Below, in pieces: positions 7,251 through 15,900 of a stretch of DNA of 19,890 nt. The notes under the pieces were generated by a model that searched no databases, was not told the origin of the DNA, and worked only from the letters and a program-made list of their open reading frames with translations. The stretch is from an uncultured Alphaproteobacteria bacterium (GTDB lineage: Bacteria; Pseudomonadota; Alphaproteobacteria; CAAHEQ01; UBA3637): assembly GCA_944391545.1 (NCBI GenBank), contig CALXTZ010000012.1, forward strand, positions 1 to 19,890, read 5' to 3'. Position numbers and translations under genes: made by a program. How positions within the stretch are numbered: position 1 is the first letter of the stretch; every line of letters starts with the position of its first letter.

Positions 7251-7830
7251 TTTGGCATCCGGCAGTGCGACGCGGCGAGCTTTGTTGACAGAGGCCGGGA
7301 TTTTGTTTCAAGCGCATCCGTCGCAGGTGGATGAAAAGCGGATTAAAGCGCATCATCCGGATTTAGACGTGGCCGAAATGGCGATGTTGCTGGCGGCGGC
7401 GAAAGCGCGACAAATCAGCGCAGAACATCCGGCTTGTTTTGTGATCGGATGTGATCAGATGTTGGATTGCGACGGCGTTTGGTTGGAAAAGCCCGAAACG
7501 ATGGAAGCCGTGCGCGACAGTTTAATGCGTTTGGCGGGGCGGCGGCATCGGTTAATCACGGCGGCAGTTATCATGCGTGATGCGCAAATCGTATGGGCGC
7601 AAACGGATGTGAATTGGTTGAAAATCAAACCGTTGACGGCGGATGAAATAGAAGCTTATGTGCGGGAAAAAGGTGCCGGCGTTTTGGGATGTTTAGGCGG
7701 TTTTAAGATTGAAGAAAGCCTCGATTTGTTTGACGAAATAAACGGCACGATTGACTCGATACGCGGCTTGCCGATGGCGTCTTTGACGGCTTTTTTATCA
7801 GAGCACATGCCGGCAGCGACTAAAAAATAG
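7219..7830 (+). CDS. maf: Maf-family nucleotide pyrophosphatase
   Basis: Maf proteins hydrolyse non-canonical or modified nucleoside triphosphates to monophosphates. The N-terminal ILASGSATRRALLTEAG motif (11-27) is the family signature. VIGCDQML (75-82) carries the catalytic Asp (D79); the GxDQ form resembles the YceF/m7GTP branch more than the GADT form of dTTP/UTP enzymes. Length (203 residues) is normal. AAGGAG at 7205-7210 supports the ATG at 7219. A perfect DnaA box (7227-7235) lies inside the first codons, so DnaA binding could affect its transcription. In many relatives maf is followed by aroE, coaE and dnaQ; here it is followed by a small exported cysteine-rich protein, so the usual order is broken. 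Confidence 0.93.
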   Translation: MQSYPHNPQVILASGSATRRALLTEAGILFQAHPSQVDEKRIKAHHPDLDVAEMAMLLAAAKARQISAEHPACFVIGCDQMLDCDGVWLEKPETMEAVRDSLMRLAGRRHRLITAAVIMRDAQIVWAQTDVNWLKIKPLTADEIEAYVREKGAGVLGCLGGFKIEESLDLFDEINGTIDSIRGLPMASLTAFLSEHMPAATKK

Positions 7831-7883
7831 GTTGCTTTTCGTGGGGTGGGTGTCTACATCCTTTGCGAAAGGAGACTTCTCGT

Positions 7884-8144
7884 ATGAAACTATTTTTAGG
7901 AATCATCATCGGCTGGATGACGGCGTTTACGGTTCAAGCAGAGACGTGCGATTTTCCGACCTGTATCGAGTGGTACGAAAACGGCCAGTGTGCCCAAACG
8001 ACGTGTGAACCGTGCCAACAGTTTATGTGTACGAATTGGTATCCGAACGGACACTGTTTTACGGGAACTTGCCAACCGACATGCGACCAACCGCAATGCA
8101 ATGAATGGCACCAAAACGGACAATGTATGCACGCCAGCTGTTAA
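7884..8144 (+). CDS. Small secreted protein with three Cys-rich repeats
   Basis: The ATG at 7884 has an AAAGGAG site 9 bases upstream; an in-frame extension to 7863 lacks one. The 86-residue product starts with a signal peptide (MKLFLGIIIGWMTAFTVQA, cleavage likely before E20). The mature part is almost entirely three repeats of about 20 residues following C-x4-C-x2-W-[YH]-x-N-G-x-C-x4-C: residues 22-41, 44-63 and 67-86. That gives 12 cysteines, all in the repeats, and the protein ends on the last one. Disulfides or metal binding are plausible in the periplasm or outside the cell. I do not recognise a named family. It is probably co-oriented with maf and ends before a P2 hairpin terminator. 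Confidence 0.8.
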   Translation: MKLFLGIIIGWMTAFTVQAETCDFPTCIEWYENGQCAQTTCEPCQQFMCTNWYPNGHCFTGTCQPTCDQPQCNEWHQNGQCMHASC

Positions 8145-8231
8145 CATATCAGCCGGATTGTTGAAGATTGCCGACCCCTTTTCCTGCCCGACTTCTCCCA
8201 ACCCTATTCTGTTCCGTTTTCTGTTCCCCTC

Positions 8232-8276
8232 AAACGCTTGCCCGCCGCCCGAAGAAATTCGGGCAAGCGTTTTTAT
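8232..8276 (+). terminator. P2 hairpin with T-tract, after Cys-rich gene
   Basis: The arms AAACGCTTGCCC (8232-8243) and GGGCAAGCGTTT (8261-8272) are followed on the + strand by TTTTTA. The hairpin is strong with a nested inner stem. It is the inverted copy of 131-171, with one mismatch. Confidence 0.65.
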
Positions 8277-8358
8277 TCCCGCTTTTTCTTTCCACACCCG
8301 TTCCTGTGACATGGACGTCCCGAAGAATTTTGGGTAAGTGTTTTGACCCCCGTTGTTT

Positions 8359-8396
8359 CAGGGGTCGCCGGAAAACTTGCCCGGCGGCGACCCCTG
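8359..8396. repeat. Palindromic unit P4
   Basis: The arms CAGGGGTCGCCG (8359-8370) and CGGCGACCCCTG (8385-8396) are perfect. The GGTCGCC element is shared with P1, so P4 looks like a relative of that unit. No T-tract follows on either strand. Confidence 0.7.
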
Positions 8397-8561
8397 TCAT
8401 TTCCCTTTTTTCGTCCGACTTCTTCCGGTACTTCCCATTCCACGCCCATTCCCCAACGAATGCTCCCTTATTCCAACCCATCTCCGTAAAGGGGTGACCC
8501 CTTTTTTCAACCCCCGCCAATGAGTCCCTTTTTTCCCATTCCCAACGGACGCGGCTCGAAT

Positions 8562-8618
8562 GGGGTCGGGTGGCATCTTCTTTTTCCCAACGAATGACCT
8601 TAAAAATACGGCGCACAC
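8562..8618 (-). repeat. Dispersed repeat unit, partner of 309-365
   Basis: On the minus strand this stretch matches 309-365 over 57 bases with four mismatches, including 36 identical bases in a row (8573-8608). Confidence 0.9.
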
Positions 8619-8633
8619 GGGGAGATAATATGG

Positions 8634-8679
8634 CTTTATTAAAGGGGCCGCCGAAATGTTCGGCGCGCGGCGGCCCCTT
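8634..8679 (-). terminator. P3 hairpin downstream of thrS
   Basis: The arms AAGGGGCCGCC (8642-8652) and GGCGGCCCCTT (8669-8679) form an 11-base stem. On the minus strand it is followed by TTTAATAAA. It lies 36 bases after the thrS stop and matches the hairpin at 239-278. Confidence 0.65.
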
Positions 8680-8714
8680 GAATGATGAATATTCCTGCGT
8701 TTGCGCGCAGCAAT

Positions 8715-10646
8715 TTATCTGTCTTGAGACGGCATCGTTGCTTCTTGGGTCAAAGCCGCTATGAAATCATCCAATTTCATGATTTCTTGCTTATCCGACC
8801 CGATGCGGCGCACCGTGACTGTCCGGTTTTCTTTTTCTTTAGCCCCGACAACCGCAATCACCGGCGTTTTTGCCAAAGAATGTTCCCGAATCTTGTAGCT
8901 GATTTTTTCATTGCTCAAGTCCGCCGAAGCCGTTAAGCCCGCTTTTTTCAAAGCCGCCACAACTTCCGTCGCGTAATCGTTGACATCGGAAATAACCGGC
9001 GCGACGACGACTTGTTCCGGAGACAGCCACAACGGCAATTTACCGGCATAGTTTTCAATCAAAATGCCCAAGAACCGTTCAATCGACCCGAACAAAGCCC
9101 GATGCAACATCACCGGTTGATGTTTTTCACCGTCTTCGCCGATGTAAGAAATATCAAACCGTTGCGGCAGGTTCATATCCATTTGCACGGTACCGCATTG
9201 CCATTCGCGGCCGATGGCGTCTTTTAAAATGAACTCCAGCTTCGGCCCGTAAAAAGCCCCTTCACCCGGATTGATTTCGTATTTGTATCCGTGATGTTCC
9301 AGCGCATTGGCCAAAGCCTTTTCCGACATGTCCCAAATTTCGTCCGACCCGATGCGGTAAATGCTATCCGGCCGCGTGGACAGGTAAATTTTCACGTCTT
9401 CAAAGCCGAAATCTTTGTAAATATCCAAAATCAGCTTAATCGTGCGCACGCATTCTTCTTCCATTTGTTCGGGCGTGCAGAAAATGTGTGCATCGTCTTG
9501 CGTAAATTCACGCACCCGCATCAATCCCATCAAAGATCCGGAAGCTTCGTACCGGTTTACCATCCCGAATTCCGCCATGCGCAACGGCAAGTCTCGGTAA
9601 GATTTAATGCCTTGTTTATAAACCAACAAGCCGCCCGGGCAGTTCATCGGTTTGACACAAAACATTTTGTCGTCTTCGGTTTTGCCCGAATAGTTGTGCG
9701 CCCCGTATTTATCCCAGTGGCCGGAAGTTTCCCACAAACACCGATCCATGATGCGCGGCGTTGCCACTTCGATATAGCCGTTGTTTTCCTGGCGCCGGCG
9801 CATGTAATCAATCAATTTGCGATAGATTTTGTATCCTTTGTCGTGCCAGAACACAGCCCCCGGCGCATATTCGGGTTCAAAGTGGAACAAATCCATTTCT
9901 TTGCCGATTTTGCGGTGATCGCGTTTGGCCGCTTCTTCCATCATGGTTAAATAAGCCTTTAATTCTTTCACATCCGCAAAAGCAACACCGTAAATCCGTT
10001 GCAGCATTTCTTTCGTTGAGTCGCCGCGCCAGTACGCGCCCGCAATTTTGGTCAGCTTAAACGCTTTGCCCAATTTGCCCGTTGACGGTAAATGCGGCCC
10101 GCGACACAAGTCAATGTAATCGCCTTGTTGATAAACGGAAATAACCGCATCTGCCGGCAAATCGTTAATGATTTCAACCTTATAGTGTTCGCCTTTGTCC
10201 GTAAAGTATTGAATCGCTTGTTCCCGAGACCAAACTTGGCGTTCAATCGGCAAATCGCGATCAACGATTTCGGCCATTTTTTGTTCGATTTTTTCTAAAT
10301 CTTCGGTTGTGAACGGTTCTTTTTTGGCAAAGTCATAATAAAACCCGTTTTCCACCACCGGTCCGATGGTGACTTGCGTACCGGGAAACAATTCCTGAAC
10401 AGCCTGCGCCATCACGTGAGACGCCGTGTGACGTAATGTATCCAAGCCCTCGGTCGTTTTTGCGGTTACAATTGTGACGGCAGCATCCGTTGTAATCGGC
10501 GTTGTCAAGTCCGTCAATTTTCCGTTAACTGTAACAGCAAAAGCGGCCCGAGCCAACCCTTCACTGATGTGTTTTGCGACATCCAGACCTGACACAGGTC
10601 CGTCAAATTCCAAGACAGAATTGTCCGGCAATTGAATTTTAATCAT
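8715..10646 (-). CDS. thrS: Threonine-tRNA ligase
   Basis: A complete class II threonyl-tRNA synthetase (643 residues, normal length), it charges tRNA-Thr in the cytoplasm. Domains in order: TGS (1-62); N2 editing domain with RHTASH (72-77; H73, H77) and CRGPH (181-185; C181, H185) for removing mischarged serine; catalytic core with zinc ligands C336 (MNCPGG), H387 (DDAHIF) and H515 (LHRA); motif 2 MRVREFTQDD (376-385); motif 3 around HRALFGSIERF (515-525); anticodon-binding domain from about 545. The ATG at 10646 is preceded by AAAGGATG. It is separated from the upstream lipoprotein gene by a terminator, so it probably has its own promoter in the 10650-10690 interval, though I see no strong match there. 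Confidence 0.99.
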   Translation of the reverse strand: MIKIQLPDNSVLEFDGPVSGLDVAKHISEGLARAAFAVTVNGKLTDLTTPITTDAAVTIVTAKTTEGLDTLRHTASHVMAQAVQELFPGTQVTIGPVVENGFYYDFAKKEPFTTEDLEKIEQKMAEIVDRDLPIERQVWSREQAIQYFTDKGEHYKVEIINDLPADAVISVYQQGDYIDLCRGPHLPSTGKLGKAFKLTKIAGAYWRGDSTKEMLQRIYGVAFADVKELKAYLTMMEEAAKRDHRKIGKEMDLFHFEPEYAPGAVFWHDKGYKIYRKLIDYMRRRQENNGYIEVATPRIMDRCLWETSGHWDKYGAHNYSGKTEDDKMFCVKPMNCPGGLLVYKQGIKSYRDLPLRMAEFGMVNRYEASGSLMGLMRVREFTQDDAHIFCTPEQMEEECVRTIKLILDIYKDFGFEDVKIYLSTRPDSIYRIGSDEIWDMSEKALANALEHHGYKYEINPGEGAFYGPKLEFILKDAIGREWQCGTVQMDMNLPQRFDISYIGEDGEKHQPVMLHRALFGSIERFLGILIENYAGKLPLWLSPEQVVVAPVISDVNDYATEVVAALKKAGLTASADLSNEKISYKIREHSLAKTPVIAVVGAKEKENRTVTVRRIGSDKQEIMKLDDFIAALTQEATMPSQDR

Positions 10647-10691
10647 TTTTCATCCTTTTATTTTAAGTTAAACAAGGCGTACAGTGTACAA

Positions 10692-10721
10692 AGAAAAAGG
10701 GGGAAAGTCAAGGACTTCCCC
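10692..10721 (-). terminator. Terminator after the lysozyme-like gene
   Basis: On the minus strand GGGGAAGTC and GACTTTCCCC pair (one bulged base) around a CTT loop and are followed by a T-rich tract (complement of 10692-10698). It ends the lipoprotein gene at 10731 before thrS. Confidence 0.7.
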
Positions 10722-10730
10722 ATTCTTGTT

Positions 10731-11684
10731 TTATGAATTCGGATTGCGCATGCGGGCGGCTAAAGCAATCGTTTCGTTCGGCAGTCGGTTCGGTCCGATT
10801 TTAAAAGCCGCCATTAATGTTCCCAAGCTGGGTTCCGGATAATATTTGGCTTTTAATAGATTGACGGCTGTCCATTGGTTGCGCGCCGTTTCGACGGATT
10901 TCCGCCGAGATTCCAAAGCGGCTGTTTTGTAATCTTTTGCTTTTAAAGCTTTGTACAAGCTTGGCCATTTTTTGGGGTTCAAATTCCCTGTGTTATAATA
11001 AATGTCCATCAATGCCATGATTTGCACGTCCGGCATGTTCATCAGGATGATGTTTTCTTTAGCCAAAATTTTTTCCAACCCGTTTAAGCACGCCCGCATG
11101 TCCGTGCGGCACATTTTTTCCATCGAAGCCGGGGTAGCTTTATATGTAAAATGTTTTTGATAAACGGTTGCCGGCCGGTTGAACGGTTTTTCTTTGTTCC
11201 CCTTTGTTTTGAATTGAGGCTTTAAGCGGCGGATTTGATTGTAATAAGCCCGTTTTTCCGCCGTGTTCATGACTTGGCCGGTTTTCGGATTTTTAATAAA
11301 GTCAATTTGACAAAACCGCTCCCATTGATCAATGTTGGATCCGTATCCGATGGTTATTAATCCTTTGGTGTCTAAATAAGGATACGGCACCGGTTGATTG
11401 TTGATGCATTCAAATTGACGAATAACCGGCAACATTTGCGTACATAAGCTGTCACATCGTTTTTCATACACGCGGGCAACGGATTCCCGAGATAAAGAAC
11501 GAGCCGGTTGTGCTTGGACCGGTTTGGAAACTTTGGGTTCGGGCAGCGTGACGCGTTGCACCCGCGCATCCGTTGATGTCGGTGAGTCGGGTTGAGACTC
11601 GGTTTTGCTACATCCCGGCGTTAACAACACCGCCGTCGGTAAAAGAACCCGTAATCCCAGTTTTTTAAGTGATTTCCATTTCAT
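10731..11684 (-). CDS. GH24 lysozyme-like lipoprotein
   Basis: The N-terminus has a hydrophobic leader ending LLTPGC (21-25), so Cys25 is a likely lipid anchor, although the lipobox is imperfect. A Pro/Ser/Thr-rich linker follows. The catalytic part resembles phage T4-type muramidases (GH24): E92, then D105 and T111 in LDTKGLITIGYG (104-115). The D-to-T spacing of six residues equals that of T4 lysozyme's D20/T26, so the Glu-Asp-Thr triad appears intact. Later segments (VQIMALMDIYYNTGNLNP, about 220-237) fit the helical lobe. At 317 residues it is about twice a phage lysozyme, with insertions. It likely cleaves or binds peptidoglycan from the envelope. The ATG at 11684 has an AGGAAA site and its own promoter at 11711-11739. 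It is a paralogue of the next gene. Confidence 0.78.
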   Translation of the reverse strand: MKWKSLKKLGLRVLLPTAVLLTPGCSKTESQPDSPTSTDARVQRVTLPEPKVSKPVQAQPARSLSRESVARVYEKRCDSLCTQMLPVIRQFECINNQPVPYPYLDTKGLITIGYGSNIDQWERFCQIDFIKNPKTGQVMNTAEKRAYYNQIRRLKPQFKTKGNKEKPFNRPATVYQKHFTYKATPASMEKMCRTDMRACLNGLEKILAKENIILMNMPDVQIMALMDIYYNTGNLNPKKWPSLYKALKAKDYKTAALESRRKSVETARNQWTAVNLLKAKYYPEPSLGTLMAAFKIGPNRLPNETIALAARMRNPNS

Positions 11685-11710
11685 CGTCTTTTTCCTCTAA
11701 CTATTTCAAT

Positions 11711-11739
11711 AGTATAGCATAAAAAACGCAAAAAATCAA
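11711..11739 (-). promoter_or_regulatory. Sigma70-type promoter for the lysozyme-like gene
   Basis: Read on the minus strand: TTGATT (-35, 11734-11739), a 17-base spacer, and TATACT (-10, 11711-11716). It lies just upstream of the gene starting at 11684. Confidence 0.7.
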
Positions 11740-11766
11740 ATCCGTCCATCGCATATGAACAAAAGT

Positions 11767-11790
11767 AAAAGCCGAGCGAACTCGGCTTTT
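11767..11790 (-). terminator. Hairpin terminator between the two lipoprotein genes
   Basis: AAAAGCCGAG and CTCGGCTTTT form a perfect stem around a CGAA tetraloop. On the minus strand it is followed by TTTTACTTTTG. It lies 20 bases after the stop of the gene at 11811-12536. Confidence 0.85.
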
Positions 11791-11810
11791 CAGGGGATCA
11801 GGGTATGAAA

Positions 11811-12536
11811 TTAATCCCGTTCTAAAGTTTTCGACGCATAAATCACCGGCGTTTTTTGCCATCCCGGATTGCCGTAACGGCGCAACATGTCGCGGCGGTC
11901 TCGATTAAAGCTTGCATGTTTCAATCCTTTAATACCGCACTCGTTAGCCGCATCCAAAAACAGACCGTCATTGATTTTGGCGCAGAACTTTTTGTACGTG
12001 TCCAATTTCCCGTTTGTCAGCAATTCCGTTTGCAACACAACCGTTTGCACTTCAACCGGCAAAGCCATGTAGTTCGGAATAAGCTGCAAAGCCTTATCTT
12101 CAGCCTTTTTCAAATAATCTTTGGTGATAATCCGAATGGAAGCCGTATTTGTCCGATAGGCGGTGCTACCTGTTTGCTTAATCGTATGAATGACTTTTCT
12201 TTTTTCAGGCATATCGACGGGTTGGCCGTATTTCGGCTCAAATAAGGTCAAATTCGCCAAAACAGTCGGATCTTCAATCGGCGTGCCGAACCCGACCTTA
12301 ACGATTCCTTTTTCCGCATAAGGATAATACGTCATATTGCATGACATGCCCCGCATTGTTTCATAGATTTTATCAATGCGCGCTTGTTTGATTTCTTCGG
12401 GTGTCGGGATTTTTTCTTCCGCCTGAACCTTTTTCGGTGGTTCCGGTCTTTCTTCGCTCGAACACCCGGCGCCGATAAACAACGAGGCCGCCGCCGTCAT
12501 GGACAATAATGTTGTTAATGTCGATGGTTTCTTCAT
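11811..12536 (-). CDS. Lipoprotein, degenerate GH24 paralogue
   Basis: The 241-residue product has a leader ending FIGAGC (Cys25 as probable lipid anchor), then a Glu/Pro/Lys-rich linker. It aligns with the neighbouring lysozyme-like protein: YPYAEKGIVKVGFG (71-84) against YPYLDTKGLITIGYG; PKYGQPVDMPEKR (101-113) against PKTGQVMNTAEKR; and the later helical part. The catalytic residues are not kept: the Glu position is within MSCNM, the Asp-Thr segment is shortened to AEKG, and the final Thr is Lys. It is therefore probably a non-catalytic relative, perhaps binding peptidoglycan or the active paralogue. The C-terminal RRDMLRRYGNP (214-224) is typical of the GH24 end. The ATG at 12536 has an AAAGGA site. 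A terminator separates it from its paralogue. Confidence 0.75.
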   Translation of the reverse strand: MKKPSTLTTLLSMTAAASLFIGAGCSSEERPEPPKKVQAEEKIPTPEEIKQARIDKIYETMRGMSCNMTYYPYAEKGIVKVGFGTPIEDPTVLANLTLFEPKYGQPVDMPEKRKVIHTIKQTGSTAYRTNTASIRIITKDYLKKAEDKALQLIPNYMALPVEVQTVVLQTELLTNGKLDTYKKFCAKINDGLFLDAANECGIKGLKHASFNRDRRDMLRRYGNPGWQKTPVIYASKTLERD

Positions 12537-12624
12537 GAAAAGCTTTTCCTTTCTGTCAACACATATCCCATTTTAACATACATTGGCCGAAAAAGCTACC
12601 GAAGAATGTCAAAAAATTTTCTCC

Positions 12625-12653
12625 TTGACAGAAAAGAGAGAACTGATTTAAAC
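12625..12653 (+). promoter_or_regulatory. Possible promoter for the DUF378 gene
   Basis: A perfect -35 TTGACA (12625-12630) is followed after 17 bases by a weak -10 TTAAAC (12648-12653), 36 bases before the start codon. The -35 is convincing and the -10 is not. Confidence 0.45.
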
Positions 12654-12688
12654 TTTTACGTGTATTATTTTATAAAGGGAGAAAAAAC

Positions 12689-12883
12689 ATGTTTACAAAA
12701 ATTTGCTTTTGGTTAATGGTCATCGGGGGATTGAACTGGGGTTTGGTCGGTTTGATGGATTTTAACCTGGTTGCGACGATTTTCGGATCGATTTCGTATT
12801 TGGCGCGGCTTGTTTATATTGTGGTTGCGCTGGCGTCGATTTGGGTCGCGTTGGTTGAAGTCGGATTGGTTCCGCGTAAGTAA
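12689..12883 (+). CDS. DUF378 family small membrane protein
   Basis: The 64-residue product has two membrane helices (about 5-24 and 36-57) with the motif GGLNWGLVG (13-21) at the end of the first. This matches the DUF378 family (small inner-membrane proteins, no known function). The ATG at 12689 has an AAGGGAG site 7 bases upstream. It is transcribed alone toward the large repeat-protein gene and shares the convergent terminator at 12897-12920. Confidence 0.88.
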   Translation: MFTKICFWLMVIGGLNWGLVGLMDFNLVATIFGSISYLARLVYIVVALASIWVALVEVGLVPRK

Positions 12884-12896
12884 TCAAAGACAAAAT

Positions 12897-12920
12897 AAGG
12901 GCGCTTTTAAAGCGCCCTTT
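12897..12920. terminator. Bidirectional terminator between convergent genes
   Basis: The arms AAGGGCGCTTT and AAAGCGCCCTT are perfect around a single T, so the loop must open a few pairs. T-runs follow on + and A-runs precede it, fitting termination in both directions for the genes ending at 12883 and 12927. Confidence 0.85.
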
Positions 12921-12926
12921 GTTTCA

Positions 12927-15900
12927 TTACCGGCCTTGTGTTTTATCAACTTTAACATGAACCGTCTGTGCATCCGGCGTTTTTTCACTTTGTTGCAACG
13001 TTGATAACAAATTGCTTTTGACCGTGATATTGACGTCTTGAGCCGTGGCATAAGCATCCGCTAACCGGTACGTTTCATGAGTCGTTGTTGCTGACTCTTT
13101 TGTCTGACGCGCCTTTAATTGAGCCAATTCCAGCTTCAAACGCATGTTTTCTTCATGCAAAGCCTTGTTTTCCTCTTGCAAACGAGCCAGTTTTTCATCC
13201 GGTTTTTCTTCTTTGTCAAACAACCCGGTAACGCTGTTGACACCCGATTGAAGCCAAGAATCCTGATAGGCATCTTCAATCGCATTGCCCGTTTTTTGAG
13301 CGGCGGTTTGCAGCGTTTCGCCCGTCTTTTGAGCGGCGGTTTTAATCGTATCGCCCACAGACGTGAAGAAGCCCGGTTCTTCCTGCGGCGTTTGGACGGT
13401 TACGTTAACCTGTTCCGGCGCCGGCGCTTCGGCAACCGTTTGCGGTTCAGCCGTTTCGGCTTGAGTCCCCTCAACCGATTGATCGGTTTCGGCCGTTTTA
13501 TCGCCGGAAAAAAGACCCGCTACTTCTTGGACGCCTTTGTCCAGCCAAGAATCCTGATAGGCGTCTTCAATCGCGGCACCGGTTTTTCCGGCGGCGGTTT
13601 GCAGCGTTTCGCCCGTTTTTTGAGCCGCCGTTTTAAGCGCCTCACCGGTTTTCCCGGCCAGTTCTTGCGTGCCTTTGACGCCTTTTTCAACCCAAGACCC
13701 GTCATACGCGTTTTCAATCGCGTTGCCCGTTTTTTGTGCCAGCTGTTGCGTGCCGTCCGCAATCGTTTGAGCGGTTTCTTTAACGGCGGTTTTGGTTTTA
13801 TCCAAAGCCGTCACATCAAATCCTTCATATGTTCCATCGGCATATATGGCGAATTTGGGTGCTGTGTCCGGCGTATCCATCCCGAATACTTGATTGATTT
13901 CATCGATCCGTTTTTGTCCGTCTTTGATGTGTTTAACCAATTGTTCGGTCGGCGTCCGTTCTTTTAAGCCGACGTCTTTTAACGCTTCGTCACCCGCGCG
14001 AACAGCTTCCTGACCGATATTCAAGCCTAATTCACCCACGAACCGGCCGGCTTCGACGGTTTTGTCCACGCCGGTTTCCAGCCAGGATCCTTTATACGCC
14101 TCCTGTGTCCAATCCACGCTCTTTTCCGCCCAAGAATCTTTGTATAAATCATCCCACGTGTTGGAAACGGTCGTGAAAAAGCCCGGTTCTTCCTGCGGCG
14201 CTTGGACGGTTACGTTGACTTGTTCCGGCGCCGGCGTTTCGGCAATTGTTTGCGGTTCGGCGGTTTCGGCTTGAGTCCCTTCAACCGGTTGACCGTTTTC
14301 GGCCGTTTTGTCGCCGGAAAAAAGACCCGCTACTTCTTGGACGCCTTTGTCCAGCCAAGAATCCTGATAGGCGTCTTCAATCGCGGCACCGGTTTTTCCG
14401 GCGGCGGTTTGCAGCGTTTCGCCCGTTTTTTGAGCCGCCGTTTTAAGCGCCTCGCCGGTTTTTTCGGCCAGTTCTTGCGTCCCCTTGACGCCCGATTGTA
14501 ACCAAGAATCTCGGTACAAATCGCTGATGCCGTTGCCTAAAGAAGCAAAGAAACCCGGTTTTTCTTGAGACTCTGCCGGTTTTTCCGCCGTCGGCGCCGG
14601 TTGAGCGACCTGTTCCGTTTGCGCGGGGGAATCCGGTGTCAACGCCGTTTGAATGCGTGTTGCCGCCTGCGCCGCCATGTCTTTGGCATCCGCGCCCAAT
14701 TGAGCCGCTCCTTGAGCCGCCTGGCGCGATTTTTCTGCCAAATACGTTTCGGTTTTATCCAACGCCGTGACGTCCAATCCTTCGTACGTTCCGTCAGCAT
14801 AAATGCCCATCCGACGGCCGGTTCCCCAACCCATCATTTCGTTCATGCGGTCGGCTTGTGCTTCATCGGCTTTGATTTGCCGAACCAACGTTTCAATTTC
14901 CGTCCGGCGTCGCAATCCCGCGTCTTTTGCCAATTCATCCAAAGAATGAACACCGCGTTCGCCTAAATTGTATCCGACTTCGCCGGCAAAACGAATGCCG
15001 TTCCACATGTCATTTAACATGTCGGATGTAAAGGAAGCATTGGAAGAAGTGTCCGCTTGCACACCGACATCTTGTTGTCCCGGTTGTTCAATCGGCGCTT
15101 GTTCCGTCGCTTGCGGTGTGACGGCCGGTGCTTGTTCCGTCGGCGTTGCTTCTTGAACGGGCGCCGTTTGCGGTGTTTCAACCGCCGGTGCGGGGGCGTC
15201 ATTTTGTTCGGCTTGTTGCGACAATCTGTCAAAATTGGTCACGATGTCCTGAACGCTCGGTGTTTGTTCGGCCTGTTGAACTTGCTCGACGACTTGCCGC
15301 GCTTCGGAAACAGCCGCTTCCCGTTGAACCGTCCGCACAACGCGGTCAGCCGCTTGTTGCGGTGTCGCAGGCAAGTTTTGCAAAACCAAAATGCTGCCGG
15401 CCGGCAAGGGGCCTTCAATTCGGATAGAGGCTCGACCCTGATCATCCTGTTCAAACTGAATTTGAGCGCCGTTTCTGACCGTTACGGGGCGAGAGGGAAT
15501 TGTCGCCATGTCGACAACAATTTCTTGGTCTGCCGCCGGCGCTTGAACCGGGGCTTCTTGAACCGGCGTTTGAACAGCAGGTGTTTCTTGAGTTGCTGTT
15601 TCAACGGCAGGCGTTTCAACAGTCGGTGCGGCCTCTTCAACAGCCGGTGCGGCCTCTTCAACAGCCGGTGCGGCCTCTTCAACAGCCGGTGCGGCCTCTT
15701 CAACAGCCGGGGCTTCTTGCGCTGTCGGCGTCGGGGCTTCGACCGTTTGTGCCGGTTGGGCCGCCGCATTGTTTTGTTCTAAAAAGGCGTATAATTCCAA
15801 ATCCGGATCCAAATATTCCGGTTCAACGGCCTGATGATGTTCATACGCTTCGTTTGAATACACGCCGATGTCTTCGCTGTAAGCATTGATTTTGCTTTGT

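Larger units (their letters stand above)
8145..8714. repeat. Palindrome-repeat cluster B between convergent genes
   Basis: This is a gene-free region between the + strand Cys-rich gene and leftward thrS. It contains P2 (8232-8272), another strong hairpin (8359-8396), the inverted dispersed unit (8562-8618) and P3 (8642-8679), plus degenerate half-units near 8320-8340. Short frames here follow the repeats and are not credible genes. Read on the minus strand, P3 and the adjoining unit come in the same order as in cluster A. Confidence 0.8.

Noticed and set aside
9291..9950. 219-codon + strand frame inside thrS
   Set aside because: thrS on the minus strand is full length with all motifs, so this is a shadow frame.
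10679..10689. Perfect palindrome GTACAGTGTAC before thrS
   Set aside because: It is operator-like in form, but a single short palindrome with no second copy and no clear promoter context is not enough to call.
13119..13967. Long + strand frame opposite the large repeat protein
   Set aside because: It is the antisense shadow of repeated, GC-rich codons; Phe/Arg-rich with repeats that mirror the real gene. The frames at 14202-14501, 14565-14966 and 15057-15782 are the same.
13362..14490. CRISPR-like spaced repeats
   Set aside because: The repeats are long, in frame within a gene, and not regularly spaced by short unique spacers.
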